In this document: positions 33,815 to 45,620 of the stretch, one piece after another
Numbering within the stretch: the first letter of the stretch is position 1
Layout: each line of letters begins with the position of its first letter
Source: Lunularia cruciata
Taxonomy: Eukaryota; Streptophyta; Marchantiopsida; Lunulariales; Lunulariaceae
Reading direction: 5' to 3'
Length of the DNA: 64,000 bases
NCBI GenBank assembly: GCA_948567375.1
Contig: OX419760.1
Location: 19,778,001 to 19,842,000, forward strand
Position numbers and translations under genes: made by a program
Notes under the pieces: model-generated
Databases searched by the model: none
Told to the model about the DNA's origin: nothing
Seen by the model: only the letters and a program-made list of their open reading frames with translations

Positions 33815-36800
33815 ATGGTATCAGAGCAAGTGTCTTAGTCCAAGAGAGTGATCACCCCTCTTGAAAGAGCACAAACTACTGAAATTGAGTAATTTGAGGT
33901 GGAGAACATAGAGTAATTGCTAGACTTAGGAAGGACTTTAGAGAGCGGACGGGATGGATGCACCGGGAGGATAATTTTCTGCACCTAGCTTTCCATTCCC
34001 AAATCCATTCCACACCAAGGTTATGTACATCCAGTGTGAGCAAATGAGGGTATTGCTAGTTTATCACTTTGGCACAGAATTCATGGATAGGGTGATGAAC
34101 TCACCAAACCTGGTGATTCTAACTGTGGTGATATATGACAGAGAGTGAGATTTGACCATCTACATTCTATTATGATAATATGGATGTGAATGTCCCAAAT
34201 CCTCTCCCTTTCAACACTCAAGTAGAAATTTGTTATGTACTGAGACCAAAAGTGATGTTTAGAGATTTTGTGGTTAGGAATTTTGGCGAGGAGTATTATC
34301 AACAAGTGATAGCTTCTAAGGTTGCAATGGTAGTTCCAATAGTTTGTGCGCCTTCTAGAGTGATCATATTGACTCTATATTGAAGTTGACATATGCAATT
34401 GAGTGTTGTAGGAACCATGGGTCCGCAATTGCAAGAGCTGGTGCAAGAATTGCAAGGGATATTGAATGAATTTTGAAAGATTAAGATGACCATAGAGACA
34501 TTACAAAGTCAAGTGCAAATCCTTAGGAACAATCAAGCCATGCAAGAAGAAGAGCCGTCTCAAAACCTAGTACTTGCGACTGAAGTACTTGGAGAGGCAC
34601 TTGTGCCTACAAACCCTATGAACAATGAAGCCAATTTGCTACTCCAGATGAAGAAGACCTGCAACATCGAGCCTTACAAGGAGCAACATATGATAGGAGT
34701 AGTGGAAAATTGGATCTTGAGAATGAATTGATATTTTTTATTGTTCTCAACAGAGATCACGGAGCATGCTGCAGGTGTGTTTGCATGTGGGTACTTGACT
34801 AACAAAGCCCTCACATGGTATGATGTTTGGGAATGATCCATGTTGGCAAAGAGAAGGGAGGTCACATGGACAACAATGCAAGAAGGATTGCTAAAGAATT
34901 TCCAATTGGTGGATTCTGTGCAGATAGCTCAAACCCAACGATGGAGATTAAGACAAAAGAATAGCATACAAGAGTATGTGGAGGCATTTCTGGATCTACA
35001 AGTTGCAATAACCAACATGAGTCAAGTAGAGGCTCTCAACAATTTCAAATGAGGGTTAAAAGAGCGGACTCGCCAAGAAGACATGGTGTAAAATCCTCGC
35101 ACAATATTTAAAGCCATTGCTTGTAAGCAGAGAATAACAAGAGCATTGGGTGGAGGTGAAGGAGTAGTCCCACCTCAACATTATCGGGCAGAAATGCCAC
35201 ACATGGGTGGACCAATACAGATAGAATTGGGCAACCTTTGATTTTGAGCACAACCGCTTCAAGGGGAGCATGGACGGGTAGAACAACAAAGAGATGGAGT
35301 CCCACAAGGAGAAGGAACTCAAGGAGAACAACACCATAGTTACAATTGTGGCTGTATTGGGCATATATCTACCAACTTTTGCACTTGTTTCCATACAGGC
35401 CCTCGGCCTTTGTATAGGCAATCTTTGAACAACATGGAGAGGCACATTGAAGAGGAGGAGGTAGAGATCACTTTGGAAAACAAAGATTGCCAATAAATGT
35501 ACCTTGCGGCCTTACTGGCTCAATAAGGAAGAAAAGAAGCAATGGAAGGAAGAAGACTAATGAGCAAAGATCCCAAAAGGCAACCTTACAATTGATTGTC
35601 GTGAATGGAGTCCTAGAAGGCAATCAAGTGAGAGTATTAATCAATCCGAGACCAATAGGGAATTTCTTATCTTGCTCTATTGCAATAAGATTGGGAATGG
35701 ATCTAATGAGAGATAAGAGTGAAGAAGTAGAGTTGCCTAATGGGCAAACAGAGAGGATTGAATCATTACCTAAACGGGTAACACTCTCTGTAGGAGAATA
35801 TCAAGAAGCAATTGAGTGACGAGTGATACAATGAGCTTGTTATGATGCAATCTTAGGCATACCATGGATGGAGCATTACAACCTTATGGTAGATTGGAGG
35901 AAGAAAGTAGTGAGAACCCACCCATGGTCAATCATTGGGGTTAAAGAAAAATCACCCAAGCAGGATCTGCCTCTATATGTCATAGGGACGGCAACGATCT
36001 GTTAGACCAATAGATGTTTCATGGGTCTAATAAGAGAAGTCCAGAGTGCACAACTTGATAGACAAGTTCCTGAGAAATTGAAGGTCATGGTGGATGAATT
36101 TCAAGATGTCTTTCCTGATGATCTACCCTTAGGATTACCACCAAAAAGGAGAGTAGATCATAAAATTGAGACACTCTCGGGGAAGACACCTCCTTGTAAG
36201 GCCCCATATTGCCTATCACCTCATGAGTTGGAGGAGTGTAAGACTCAAATTGAGGAGATGTTGTAGAAGGAGTTCATCCAACCTAGCATATCACCATATG
36301 GGGCTCTTGTCTTGTTTGTGAAGAAGAAGGATGGTACAATATGCATGTACATTGACTATCAAGGTCTCAATCAGCAAAAAATGAAGAAAAAATACCCCTT
36401 ACCTTGCATGGATGACCTGTTTGATCAACTCCATGGAGCGAGATACTTCACCAAATTGGACTTGTAGAGCAGTTACAATCAAATCCAAATTGCAGAGGAG
36501 GATGTTTACAAAATTGCCTTTCAAACCAAGTATGGCCACTTTGAGTATCTTGTGATACTTTTTGGCCTCACCAATACACCTGCCACTTTCATGAGTCTAA
36601 TGAATGATATATTTTGTCCATACTTGGATAAGTATGTTATTGTCTTCTTGGACAATATCTTAGTATACAGTAGCATGATGATAGAACACAAACAACATCT
36701 ACGAGAGGTCCTCCAAATTCTAAGACAAAATTGATTGTATGCCAAAATCTCAAAGTGCAAGTTTGGCAAGTCTGAAGTAGACTACTTGGGGCATAGAGTA

Positions 36801-38933
36801 AGTGCGGAGGGCATTCAAGTATTGATAGATAAAATAGAGGTCATTCAAAAATGGTGTGCCCCAGAAGATCATACTTAACTCAAGAGCTTCTTGGGGTTGA
36901 TGGGATTCTATTGTAGATCTGTCAAGGAATTCTCCAAGGTTGCACAGCCTTTAACGGCACTACTTGGCAAGGGGAAAAAGTGGACATGGGGAAACACACA
37001 AGAGTTGGTCTTTCAAGAATTGAAAGCCGCCTTGCTACATGCACCAATCTTGAAGTGGTATGACCCAAAAAGACTAATCAAGTTGGCTATAGATGCATCA
37101 AGCGTAGCAATAGGAGCAGTCCTACAACAAGAGTAGCATGACGGATGGCATCCAATTGCATACTTCTCTTGAAAGTTGTTATCGGCAAAGCGCAACTACC
37201 ACACCATAGAATGAGAAGAGTTAGCCATTGTTTTGGCAACCAAGCATTGGAAGCACAATCTGGGCAAGAAGGCATTTGTAGTAGAGACAGACCACAAACC
37301 TCTAGTCTACCTCAAGATGCAAAAGGATCTATCTCGTTGCCAATTTTGGTGGGCAGAGTAGCAACAACGCTTCAACATGTCAATCACCTACATGGAAGGT
37401 AAGAAGCAACTTGCAAATGCATTCATCCTCATGCCAATGGCAAACAACTTGGTGGTAGACATGAAGATTAACCTTGAATTTTGGCCAAAGATTTTGGCTG
37501 CTACAAAAATTGATCCGCAGATTGTAGAAGCGCAATCATCCAAAGGCATCACCAGCACCTAAGGACTCACCTTTTGTGATGGTAGATTATGGATCTCAAA
37601 TGTCTCAAAATTACATACCACCATTCTAACAGAATGTCATGATTTGGCCATTAGAGGTCATGTTAGAGTGGACAAGACCTTGGATGGAGTCCAACGCCAT
37701 TACTATTGGCCCAAGATGAGCAACGATGTGACGGACTACGTGCACAACTACCTACTTTTTCAACAAAACAAAGCTTTTAATCAAGCTCTTGCAAGGCTCC
37801 TTCAACCTCTCTCCACACCTACCCAACGTTGGGAACAAGTGAGTATAGATCTCGTCTATGAATTACCCAAGACCACCTCAAGGTTTGACTCCATCGTGGT
37901 CTTTGTGGACCGGCTCGGCAAAATGATTCATGTACGCCCTACCACCAAGGATGTGACCGCTCTACAACTAGCTCAATTATACTTAGATGCAGTCTTCTCT
38001 CACCATGGCTTGTCTAGAGTACTTATCACCGATAGAGGCACTCAATTCACCAGTTTGTTTTGGCAAACACTCTTTGGTTTTTTCAAAAACAAGTTAGCCA
38101 TGTCCACAACTTACCACCCACAAACAAATGGCCAAATAGATTGGGCTAATTGCACGATTGAAGACATGTTATGCGGCTTCAACTTAGAAGAGCAAGAGAG
38201 GTGGGACACCCTACTCTCGTTGGTGGAATTTTCTTACAATAATTTAGTAAATGCATCCACCCAAGTCACTTTGTTCTTCCTTATGTATGGTGAGCATCCC
38301 TTCACACCTTCTAGCTTGATGAAGATCCGTCTAGTGGCTACCAAGGTCGATGCAGTCAACACATTTGTTTTTAGAATCCAACACGGTGTAAAGAGCGCCA
38401 AGCATAGATTACAAATTGCACAAAATTGATAGAAGCAGTATGCTGATGCACACCGTAGGCACATAGAGTTCAATGTTGGGGATCAAGTGTGGCTATCGAC
38501 AACCAACCTCACATTAGTTGGCATCATAAGCTTAGACCTCATTTTATTGGGCCTTTCTTGATTCTTTGTTGCGTCGGCGCTATGGCCTATCACCTTGAGC
38601 TACCACCACACATGAAGATCCATCCAATGTTCCATGTTTCCCTACTACGCAGATATGCTCCCTGATCAGGCCAGGGTCATTCCACACAAGACATTTGACC
38701 TTGTTCGACACTCATTGATTGCACAAAGGAAAATGAAGTGGAGCGTATTCTCCAAAAATGCATGTGTGGTACTCGCCATCCGCGGGTGGACTATCTAGTA
38801 TAGTGGAAAGATTACCCCATCTATGAAGCAACATGGGAGCCCGCTGCCAATTTGACAGATGCACCGGTGTTGGTGCAAGCATTTGAGCAACAATTGCACA
38901 ACAAGGACATTGCGTCTTAGAAAGAGGGAGGTC

Positions 38934-39666
38934 TGTAATACCAAGAGCTAGCCATATGATCTAAATGTGAAATTTGGTTTGGTAACATCTAGAATGATGT
39001 TATACATGATGGTCAAAATAGATCAGAAATCAATATCACCAAAATAGTACTTCTACAAATAGAGCAGAAACTGAAATAGACTTGAGAACCTTAGAACCAA
39101 TAGCTAGACATATGATTTAAAGGTGAGAATTGGTTTGGTAACATTTGGAAGGATGTTACACATGATGGACTAAACAGATCAGAATAAGGTATCACCAAAA
39201 GTGGACTTCTACTAATAGAGTAGGAACCAAAATATGCCTGAAATCTTTGAATGCAAATTTGGAGGCTTAAATGGATGAATTAGGCCTCAAAAATATGCAA
39301 ACCCCCCCCTCCAACGGAAAAAATGTTGGCCTTCCCTTCCTCCTGGTTTGTCTCATTGAGAGCTTTCCAATGATACCTTACGTGATTTTGAGACTCCTAC
39401 AAGAAGATTCCCTAAAAGATTCCCTCTGATCAAAGCTTGTTTGACCAACCAGATAGGACCTAGACAAACATGTCACCCATCCAAGTAAGTAATCCAAGGG
39501 TGGAGCTTGATGACAGGCCCCTATCTGTGTGTATAATCCTATGGTCGAGCTTCCTCGGAGGAGGTCCGCTTTGTCTATATAATAAAGAGAAGGTGTTCCT
39601 TTGAGGCACCGAATGTTGAGTGTGTAATCTGTATTTTCTCTCTTCTCTTGTCCTTGGAATATTACA
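38934..39666 (+). repeat. Element D 3' LTR
   Basis: TGTAATACC...ATATTACA, 733 bp, pairing with 33080-33814 at about 95% identity. The purine-rich AAAGAGGGAGG directly precedes it. Confidence 0.88.
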
Positions 39667-39780
39667 ACTACAATATCATTCTAGGACTATCTTGGCTTGA
39701 AAGTCATAAGGTTCAATTTGATTGGACCTAACAACAAATTCCTAAACAATACCAAGGTAGAAATTTCCGACTAGGTTGTC

Positions 39781-40005
39781 CAATACCTTGAAGTAAGACA
39801 CCTAAGAATATTCAGTCCCAAGATAGGAAGTTTTTCAAGAAGGTAGCCATAGAGCAAGCCTTGAAGGGAGATGAGTCCCAAGATGAGAAGTTTTCCAAGA
39901 AGGCAACCATGGAACAAGCTTTGAGGAGAGATGAGTCCCTAGATAGGAAGTTTATTAATGAAGTAGCCATAGAGCAAGCTTTGGAGGAAGATAAGTTTGT
40001 ATTTG
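39781..40005 (+). repeat. 60-bp tandem repeat in element C
   Basis: Units start at 39781 (diverged), 39841, 39901 and 39961, exactly 60 bp apart, each encoding a 20-residue unit of the type KVAIEQALKGDESQDEKF. It lies just before the reverse transcriptase region, as in element A. Confidence 0.85.
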
Positions 40006-41255
40006 CGGTGTGGATCAAGCCAATTGCATAAGGATAATTTGAGGAGGACCAAGAGCATCATCAAGCAATGGTTGATCAGATATTTTAGGAGTTTGTGAAT
40101 ACATTTCTAGATAATTTGCTAAAGGGATTACCCTCCAATCGTGGTATGCCTTTCAAGATTGAGTTATTGCCAAAAAGTACTCCTATGAGTATACCAATCT
40201 ATCGGCTCTCACCAAAGGAGTTGGAGGAATTGAAAATAACACTTACAGAGTTGTTGGAGAAGGACTTCATACAACATAGTACCTCTCCTTGTGGAGCACC
40301 GGTACTATTTGTTCCAAAGAAGGATGGAGGACTTTGTTTATGTATTGATTACCATGGGCTCAATAAGCAAGCAGTGAACAATGCATATCCCTTACCTTGG
40401 ATTGATGACTGTCTTGATCAATTGAGTGGAGAATGATACTTTTCCAAGTTGGATCCTTGCAATGGCTATTGGCAAATCCTCATTGATATAGAGGATGTGC
40501 AAAAGACTACCTTTCGTATAGGGTATGGGCATTTTGAGTGGAGAGTTCTAACTTTTGGGCTCACTAATACTCTAATAGTCTTCATGGATCAGATGCATCA
40601 AGTGTTAGATGGACTATTGGATCAATATGTGGTGGTGTTCTTGGATGATATCTTAATCTATAGCAAGACATAGGTAGAACACGTGAATCACGTGCAAGAA
40701 GTCCTAAGATGACTATGACAATGGAAATTTTATTGCAAGAAGTCAAAGTGTACCTTTTTTAGTAGAAAGAAGTCACCTTCTTGGGTCACAAGATCTCATC
40801 AAAAGGGATCAAGATGGAAGAGGAGAAAATCAAGGCCATTACTGATTGGCCTACTCCAAAGGATGCTACAAAAGTATAAGCATTTAATGGATTGGCCAGT
40901 ATTTACTAACAGTTCATCCATTATTATGCTCATGTGACTACACCATTGATTGACCCCTTGGGGAAGAACTCAAGCTTCTAGTAGATCACCAAGCATGAAG
41001 AAGCAATTCCAAAAGTTGAAAAATATGGTGTCTTCAAGACCCATCCTTTAACCATATGATCCTCAACTACCTTGTGTGGTTGATTTTGATGCTTCTAACT
41101 TTGTAATTGGAGCAGTGTTGCAACAAGAATTCCTAGATGGAATACATCCCATTGCCTTTGTGTCTTGTCAACTAAATACAGCTGAAAGAAATTACTCTAC
41201 TTGAGATTAAGAACAACGTGCAATGGTATATGTCACCAAGCTATGGAGGCATTAT

Positions 41256-41611
41256 CTCTTGGGGAAACAAGTGATCATGTGAATTGATCATAAACCATTG
41301 TTACAGACCTTACACTTGGAACACATGAAGAGTCAATATCATCAATGGGAGGAGCAACTCCAATTGTTTGACATCAAACTTGAGTAAAAACCAGGTTGGT
41401 TCCATGTCATCCCTTCAAACCACTTCAAACCAAGTTGTTTTGATAGAACATCAGGGATGACATAGAACCAACTTGGTTTGTACTCAAGTTTGATGTCAAA
41501 CAATTGGAGTTGCTCCTCCCATTGATGATGTTGACTCTTCATGTGTTCCAAGTGTGAGGTTTGCAACAATGGTTTGTGACCAATTTGCATGATCATTTGT
41601 TTCCCCAAGAG
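41256..41611. repeat. 159-bp inverted duplication in element C
   Basis: The 159-bp arm at 41256-41414 reappears in reverse complement at 41453-41611 with about 12 mismatches, separated by 38 bp. The arm comes from the RNase H part of the element. Transcribed in either direction it would fold into a long hairpin. Confidence 0.9.
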
Positions 41612-41995
41612 AGATGTTCTATCACAAAGACCTGATTTGAAGTCTCTTCCTCTCAACACGGCAACAATTACAATGGTGGCAATTATTCCAAGGTCCAAAC
41701 AAGTTTTGGTCAGCTCTACAACAAGATCCTTTCTTCCAAATGGTACATGGTCATCTTACAACATGTGACAAGGAGTACAACACCTTCTCCTTCAAGGAAG
41801 GCCTTCTATTCCATGAAGACTGAATCTATGTTCCAGCCAAAGGTGATATCCGGCTTTTGTGTCTTCAAGAAGCCCATGATTTACCAATAGCTGGTCACAT
41901 GGGTGTGGACAAGACCTTGGGTACCCTCCAACACCAGTGGTGGTGGCCTAACATGACACAAGATGTTCAAGAGTTTGTCTGATCGTGTGAAAGCT

Positions 41996-42224
41996 ACCTG
42001 ACTCCGTAACCTCGGGAGAAAGGGTGCTCTCCTATCTTCAGATTAGGAAAGTGGTTACTCTGGTGTTGTCTAACAAAGGACTTACAAGAGATGTGCCACT
42101 GAAATCTAGTTTCCTAGGCGTATGCCCTGGACATGGTTAGTAACTCTAGAATCCAAGAGAACGGCCTCTTGACTAGCCATCTGGGCATCTCGGCCTACCC
42201 GGACAAGACCTTTGTAGGAGCCTA
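41996..42224. other. Insert resembling organellar large-subunit rRNA
   Basis: About 230 bp that interrupt the integrase part of element C and have no counterpart in element A. The start contains ACTCCGTAACCTCGGGAGAA followed by GGGTGCTC, close to the universally conserved large-subunit rRNA motif CCGTAACTTCGGGAGAAGG of bacteria and organelles. The rest (to about 42224) is richer in CpG than its surroundings and I could not place it. A nuclear copy of mitochondrial DNA is the likeliest reading. The identity rests on one remembered motif, so it is only moderately sure. Confidence 0.5.
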
Positions 42225-43401
42225 AATGCAAAAAGGCTAGCAACCAGAAGCCAAGTGGACTCCTTCAACCACTCTCCATTCTATTTGCTCAATGGGAATA
42301 TGTGAGCTTGGATCTCATGTGTGTCCTTGCCTAAGACAAAGCAAAGACATACAAAAATTGTGGTGTTTGTGGATAAGCTTAGTAAGAAAATCCACTTGGC
42401 ACCAACCTTTGATATTATGGATGCTCCAAACTTAGCAAAAATTTGCTTTGACAATTTCTTCAAGCATTGTAGGATGCCATGTGTACTCATCTCCAACCAT
42501 GATCCTCAATTCATTGAGAAGTTTTGGCAAGCACTCTTCCAGATACTCGGCAATAGGCTTGCTTTGTCCATAGCCTATCATCCTCAAACTGATGGATAAA
42601 CCAAACGTGCAAATTGTACCTTGGAAGATATGTTATGTGCCTTTGTCAATGTCCACCATACCAATTGGGATGAATGTCTTACAATTGCAAAATTTGCCTA
42701 CAACAATTCTAAATAGGCAAGCACCAAATTTTCTCCTTTCTTTTTGAATTTTGGCCAGGATCCACTGTTCCAGATTCTCTTCTTGCTCATCCTCCATCCA
42801 GGTCCCTCATACTTCAACCTTCTTGACCACCATCTCCCAATCTCTCCAACAAGCCAAATCTCATGTCCTTGGTGCCCAAAATTGTCAAAAACAATATGTA
42901 GACCACCATCGTCATGACCTCACCTTTGAAGTTGATGATAAATTCATGATATCCTCTAGTAACCTACCCCTCCTACTTGATACCCAAGTTAGTAAGCTTG
43001 CTCCTAATTGGATAGGACCCTTTGATATCACCCAAATTGTCTCTCTTGTTGCTTATCGACTTGCCTTGCCTTATCATATGTGCATTCATCCTATCTTCCT
43101 TGTTTCCAAGTTGAAACCCTCTATTCCTAACCCCTCTTCTTTTTCCTCTTGAGTCCAACCTCCTCCACTTCCTATCCCTATCAATGATCATGAGGAGTAC
43201 AAAGTTCATCGTATCCTTGCATGTTGCCACATTCAACGAGGCTATCAACAACTTGCGGAGTACAAGGTCCTTTGGAAAAGGTATCTCCTTCATGATGCCA
43301 CATGGGAACCTCTTTCTCATCTCTAGAATGCACAATTGGCCATCCAGGAGTTCAAAGCTTCATAGGCAATGAGGACATCACCAACTAGCAATGGAGGAAT
43401 A

Positions 43402-43826
43402 TGTAACAATATGGAGTTTTGTGACAAAGTTAGTAGGGTTAATGAAATAGCAAATAAGACAAGTTAGCCTAGAATATTCTAGAAGTATCTATGAAGCTTC
43501 TTGGGAAGATTCTTGGCTTGCTTATCTTGCATTCTAAGTGGGTAGCTTCTAGAAGGAAGCTCTAGAAACTTCCAAGTAACTTAGCTTGCATCCCAAGTAA
43601 GCAGCTCCTAAAAGGAAGCTTCATGAGAGGCTTCCTAATTAACTTGGCTTGCACTCCAAGAAAGCGGCTCAAGGAAGCTTTATGAGAAGCTTCTCAAGAG
43701 CCTTGTATGATCCCTATAAATACAAGAGCCAAAGCTCATGCTAGAAATTTAGAGTTAACCCACATTCAAGTGTCCTCATGTGAGTTTCCATTCTCCTATT
43801 TCTCTCCTCAGTCTTGGTCTTTTACA
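43402..43826 (+). repeat. Element C 3' LTR
   Basis: TGTAACAAT...TTTTACA, 425 bp, with a TATA box (CTATAAATACAAG) near 43715. GAA/TTC blocks are partly preserved (TTCTAGAA at 43547-43554). Confidence 0.9.
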
Positions 43827-45060
43827 TACAATGTATGTTAAGCTCCATTTGGGTAGCTCTAGTGTGAGAAGATGTTGTCCCATGGTTCAAAATAGGAATA
43901 GAGTCTTTTTGAGTCTACATGCATACTGAAATCTCCATACCCTTGGCCTATGCATATTGCCTCTACATGTCCTCTAACATCTATGTTGTAATACTCAACT
44001 CTCTCTAATAAAACTTTTAGTGGAATCTACATTATTCTGCCCTAGCCTCTCTCAATCACAAGTCTATCTAACCCAACTAAGCACTTTGCTTGAGTCCTCT
44101 TTGCAATTGTAAAATGACCCTCTTGCTCTCCAAACCTATACTCTATAGCTAGTAAAGCAAGCTCTCTTTGTGCTATATCTACCTCTTTGGTAGAAGTCAC
44201 TCCATCTCTGCCCATTCCTGTGAAAAAAATCAATAGGAATGACATAGGGGAGTGGATTGTGTAAAGGTTCTCCATCAAGAAGAGGGACCGGTAGGAGAGG
44301 ATCATGGGAGAGAATTGGATCCTCTTAAGGCTTGAAATTAGGAGGAGGGAATGGTAGGAGAGGATCAAGAAGGAAAGGCTTCTACAAAGGGTTAATCCCT
44401 TGCAAAGGGAGTAAAATATCATTGGCATGACCTATGTACACCATGTAATAAGTCAATCAACATTCTCATAATGAATTTTGAGAATTCAAAGCAAATTAAC
44501 AATAGAAAGTTTAGAAAGAGTTAAAATCTTTGTATTCCAAAGAAGTATATATTCATACAATAAGCATCACAACATCACTTACCATCACACTCTTGTTGGT
44601 CCTCATCATCATCCTCATCCTCAACCTCATTTAACTTATAAGAGGAGTGGATAAAGAATTCTTTGGCTCCCAATTTTTATGAAACCTCATCATCACTCAA
44701 GAAATTTCTCTCAAGAAACAAATGAGTTAGATATTGCCAAACAAAGCTCATCTTGAAACATCCCTCATCTGAATGTCTACATTGCTTCTGCAAATACAAT
44801 ATCTACCCAACTACTAGTAACATTAGTTCTACCCAATCATAGTCCTCTTCTACATATGTCATCATTGTTATCACATGAAGTATGGAATGGCAATGGACCA
44901 CTTTTGATCTCCTTTTGAGGATAATGAGTGAAATAAGAACCAAGAAGAAGGGTCTCTATGTAGGATAGGTAATTGCTTTGCTATATATCTCTTGGCAATA
45001 AAATCTCTAATGGGAAACCAATCAGCAATCAACTAATGTAGTACATATCTCTTCTTTGGA
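43827..45060 (-). pseudogene. Unrecognised gene-like repeat, copy 2, 5' part
   Basis: Minus-strand coding-like sequence on the other side of element C. From high to low coordinates it reads ADWFPIRDFIAKRYIAKQ (about 44960-45030), EEDYDWVELMLL (about 44825-44865), CFKMSFVWQYLTHLFLERNF (about 44700-44760), an acidic run near 44600, an open 128-residue stretch (44042-44428) and FSMHVDS (about 43915). The motifs EDYDWVExML and SMHV, and their order, match copy 1 at 17800-20260. The 44042-44428 ATG frame is probably not the true start. No known domain is recognised. Confidence 0.5.
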
Positions 45061-45230
45061 GTGGTTCTTATGCCTAAGGAAATTCATGCATAATACTACC
45101 AAGCAAAAGTGTGAAAGGTCTACCATGAACAATACTGGTAGGTGTCATCTTATCCTAGCTTATGACAAACTTTATACATGCAAGAACCTGCAACACATCC
45201 AAAAATTGCCCAAAATGTCACAAAGTGGAC

Positions 45231-45620
45231 TGGGTTTGCTCATGGAACCCATGGCTCTACTAAAACAAATTCAATTATGTGCCTCAAGATGTGATGGGTT
45301 TGCTTGTAAAGAACTTTGGCTCCACTCATAGAACATGGATTTGCTTGCTATGGATTAGATTTGCTTTGGCAAGAGGGTGGATTTGCTCTAGCAAAATGTG
45401 TTTGCTTGCTTGGCGGCCGGCTCCGCATGGGTCCAAGTTAGATTTGCTTGCCTAGTAGTTGGCTCCACATATGCCCAAGTTGGATTTGGCTGTTTTGCAG
45501 CTAGCTCCATGTAGATTCATGTTGAATTTTCTTGGTGGCCTAGTTGCTTTTGCTCCTTTGAAACAAGACTTACTTGAAAATCAACCATCAAGGTAGTTGG
45601 GTTTGCTTGGGCTCAAGGTT
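45231..45620 (+). repeat. Degenerate GGRTTTGCTYG repeat cluster 2
   Basis: About a dozen copies of GGGTTTGCTTG/GGATTTGCTTG and of GGCTCCAC/GCTCCACAT at 25-60 bp spacing. The related words and irregular spacing suggest an old minisatellite-like array. Confidence 0.55.

Larger units (their letters stand above)
33080..39666 (+). mobile_element. Element D: Ty3/gypsy chromovirus inserted in element C, broken
   Basis: It has a 5' LTR (33080-33814), a tRNA-iMet primer site ATGGTATCAGAGC (33815-33827), gag (about 34170-35440, with a knuckle NCGCIGHISTNFC near 35340), protease (about 35600-35870), reverse transcriptase (about 36190-36740), RNase H (about 37000-37400), integrase (about 37640-38400), a chromodomain (about 38730-38860, with the DATWEP-type EATWEP end), a polypurine tract (about 38921-38933) and a 3' LTR (38934-39666). 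It is flanked by ACTAT (33075-33079) and ACTAC (39667-39671). The LTRs differ by about 5% by eye, so it is younger than the element C it entered. It has a dozen or more breaks. It is a different family from A/C: its LTR sequence and length are unrelated. Confidence 0.9.
31421..43826 (+). mobile_element. Element C: Ty3/gypsy chromovirus, old, broken, split by element D
   Basis: Plus-strand copy of the A family with a 5' LTR (31421-31846), a degenerate primer site (from 31847), gag (about 32090-32730), protease (about 32760 to the insertion of D, resuming after 39671), the 60-bp tandem repeat (39781-40005), reverse transcriptase (about 40150-40720, with VVFLDDILIYS), RNase H (about 41080-41414), an inverted duplication (to 41611), integrase (about 41700-42760, with an rRNA-like insert), a chromodomain-like end (about 43170-43330) and a 3' LTR (43402-43826). 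It is flanked by TACCA (31416-31420) and TACAA (43827-43831), a 4-of-5 match. The LTRs differ at about a tenth of positions. It is old, with dozens of breaks, and sits inside the unrecognised gene-like repeat. Confidence 0.9.
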
